A DNA stretch of 64,000 nt, taken from assembly GCF_030865425.1 (NCBI RefSeq), contig NZ_JAVFCB010000001.1:421482-485481 (forward strand), given 5' to 3'. How positions within the stretch are numbered: the first letter of the stretch is position 1; every line of letters starts with the position of its first letter. This DNA is from Microbacterium capsulatum (GTDB taxonomy: Bacteria > Actinomycetota > Actinomycetes > Actinomycetales > Microbacteriaceae). This document shows positions 62,942-64,000 of the stretch, one piece after another. Both the position numbers and the translations under genes were made by a program. The notes below the pieces were generated by a model. The model saw only the letters and a program-made list of their open reading frames with translations, was not told the DNA's origin and made no database searches.

Positions 62942-64000
62942 ATGACGGACACGATCGAACGGTACCGGCACGGGCTGAGACCGATGCGCGGGCGGGCGCG
63001 GCACGAGCCGCACCGGGCGGCGACGCCGCTGGAGGCCCTCTACGACCTCGTCTTCGCGGCCGCGTTCGGGGTGGCAGGGGTGCAGCTCGCCGAGGGCGTC
63101 GCGGCCGGGCATGCCGGGGCGGCCGTCGGCGCGTTCGCGTTCGCGGTCGCCGCGATCATCTGGGCGTGGATCAACTTCTCCTGGTTCGCCTCGGCCTTCG
63201 ACACCGACGACTGGCTGTTCCGCCTGTTCACCCTGGTGCAGATGGCCGGCGTGATCGTCCTGGCGATCGGGCTCCCGCCGATGTTCGCCTCCCTGGAGGA
63301 TCACGGCGTCTTCGCCAACCAGATCATGGTGTCCGGGTACATCGTGATGCGGGTCGGACTGCTCGCGCAGTGGCTGAGAGCCGCCCGCGACGCGGACTAC
63401 CGCCCTCAGGCGTTCGCGTACGTGACGTTCATCTCCGTCGCGCAGGTGGGCTGGGTCGTCGTGGCCTGGGCGCCGCTGCCGATCGACACCGCGATCGCGG
63501 CGGCCGCCGCCTGCTGGCTGATCGAGCTCGGCGGGCCGATCATGGCCGAGCGCAAGGGCGAGGGGGAGCGCCGCGGCACGCCCTGGCATGCGCATCACAT
63601 CGCCGAGCGCTACGCGCTGCTGACGATCATCGCCCTCGGCGAGACGGTCGTCGGAACTCTCGCGGCGGCGCAGGAGATCGCCCAGGTGCAGGGCTGGACC
63701 GGCGACGCCGCCGTCGTCATCGGCGCCGGCGTGGCGATGACCTTCGCGCTGTGGTGGTCGTACACGATGATGCCGTCCGGCCCGATCCTGGCCCGTCATC
63801 GCGACCGGTCGTTCGTCTGGGGCTACGGGCACGCCGTGATCTTCGCGAGCATCGCGGCCGTCGGCGCGGGGCTGCACGCGATCGGATTCGCGTACCGGGC
63901 CGAGGATCCGCTGCCGGCCCCGGCGGTGATCCTGCTCATCGCGGTGCCGGTGATCGTCTTCATGGTGTCGATCTCGCTGCTGCACTCCTACCTCGTGCAC
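62942..64000 (+). CDS. Low temperature requirement protein A family membrane protein (cut at right edge)
   Basis: 353 codons are visible from ATG 62942 (after GGGGAGCGCC); the gene runs off the window. Family marks: TPLEALYDLVFAAAFGVAG (about 28-46), WAWINFSWFASAFDTDDWLFRL (about 75-96, split here), RGTPWHAHHIAERYALLTIIALGE (about 216-239) and ETVVGTL. At least eight membrane segments. LtrA proteins are of unknown biochemical role, named from a Listeria cold-growth mutant. Confidence 0.9.
   Translation, partial: MTDTIERYRHGLRPMRGRARHEPHRAATPLEALYDLVFAAAFGVAGVQLAEGVAAGHAGAAVGAFAFAVAAIIWAWINFSWFASAFDTDDWLFRLFTLVQMAGVIVLAIGLPPMFASLEDHGVFANQIMVSGYIVMRVGLLAQWLRAARDADYRPQAFAYVTFISVAQVGWVVVAWAPLPIDTAIAAAAACWLIELGGPIMAERKGEGERRGTPWHAHHIAERYALLTIIALGETVVGTLAAAQEIAQVQGWTGDAAVVIGAGVAMTFALWWSYTMMPSGPILARHRDRSFVWGYGHAVIFASIAAVGAGLHAIGFAYRAEDPLPAPAVILLIAVPVIVFMVSISLLHSYLVH

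Overview
The window is very GC-rich, gene-dense chromosomal DNA of an actinomycete. The tRNA set, the SigA N-terminus, the DUF families (DUF4191, DUF3071/SepH, DUF4193, DUF3093, DUF3710, DUF3159, DUF3000, DUF7455) and the dispersed palindromes (CTTCGACAGGCTCAGGGA and GGTCGTTGAGCGA types) point to Microbacteriaceae, most likely Microbacterium or a close relative. No prophage, insertion sequence or CRISPR array is visible. Many neighbouring genes overlap by 4 bases (ATGA or GTGA), so most of the window is translationally coupled operons.

Layout. 1-7.7 kb: DUF4191 gene (cut by the left edge), an unknown membrane protein, the 2-oxo-acid dehydrogenase pair sucB/lpdA with pepA, and a PAC2 protein. 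7.8-13.0 kb: sigA followed by a murT-gatD-racemase A-racemase B operon. 13.1-22 kb: DUF7455 protein, parE, acetyltransferase, ureohydrolase, parC, a phosphodiesterase-like gene and sepH. 22-28 kb: DUF4193, DUF3093, dut-DUF3710-DUF3159 and acnA. 28-34.5 kb: a catalytically dead serine-hydrolase homologue, dxs, a deacetylase lipoprotein and a TetR gene followed by small membrane-protein paralogues, one apparently frameshifted. 34.5-41 kb: divergent glpD-tetR / AGPS-like flavoprotein, lipid kinase and GMC oxidoreductase. 41-46.3 kb: fadBA, RNase D and DUF3000. 46.3-52 kb: hydrolase, sufE, sseA, zapE, amtB. 52-59.4 kb: a CDP-alcohol phosphotransferase divergent from a seven-gene coupled operon (BchC-like dehydrogenase, PTPS/QueD-like protein, glycosyltransferase, methyltransferase, flippase-like membrane protein, RibD-like reductase, sulfatase-like membrane enzyme). 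59.4-61 kb: a lipoprotein and four tRNAs. 61-64 kb: phosphoesterase, YdcF-type protein and LtrA (cut by the right edge).

Most notable system: the murT-gatD-racemase operon at 9.1-13.0 kb. By eye alignment, the GatD homologue has lost both glutaminase catalytic residues (Cys to Gly100, His to Gln198) and the MurT homologue lacks the Cys4 zinc ribbon but keeps its ATP-binding motif. The two following genes look like one alanine-racemase fold split into complementary halves: the first keeps the catalytic Tyr but has Arg for the PLP lysine, and the second keeps the PLP lysine but lacks the Tyr segment. Microbacteriaceae make type B peptidoglycan, in which the alpha-carboxyl of D-Glu carries the cross-bridge instead of an amide. 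I infer that this operon could be a repurposed ligase plus an obligate heterodimeric racemase that supplies and attaches the bridge amino acid. A second candidate is the 52-59 kb operon, whose PTPS-like protein lacks several catalytic and zinc residues. All motif comparisons were made by eye, without database searches.
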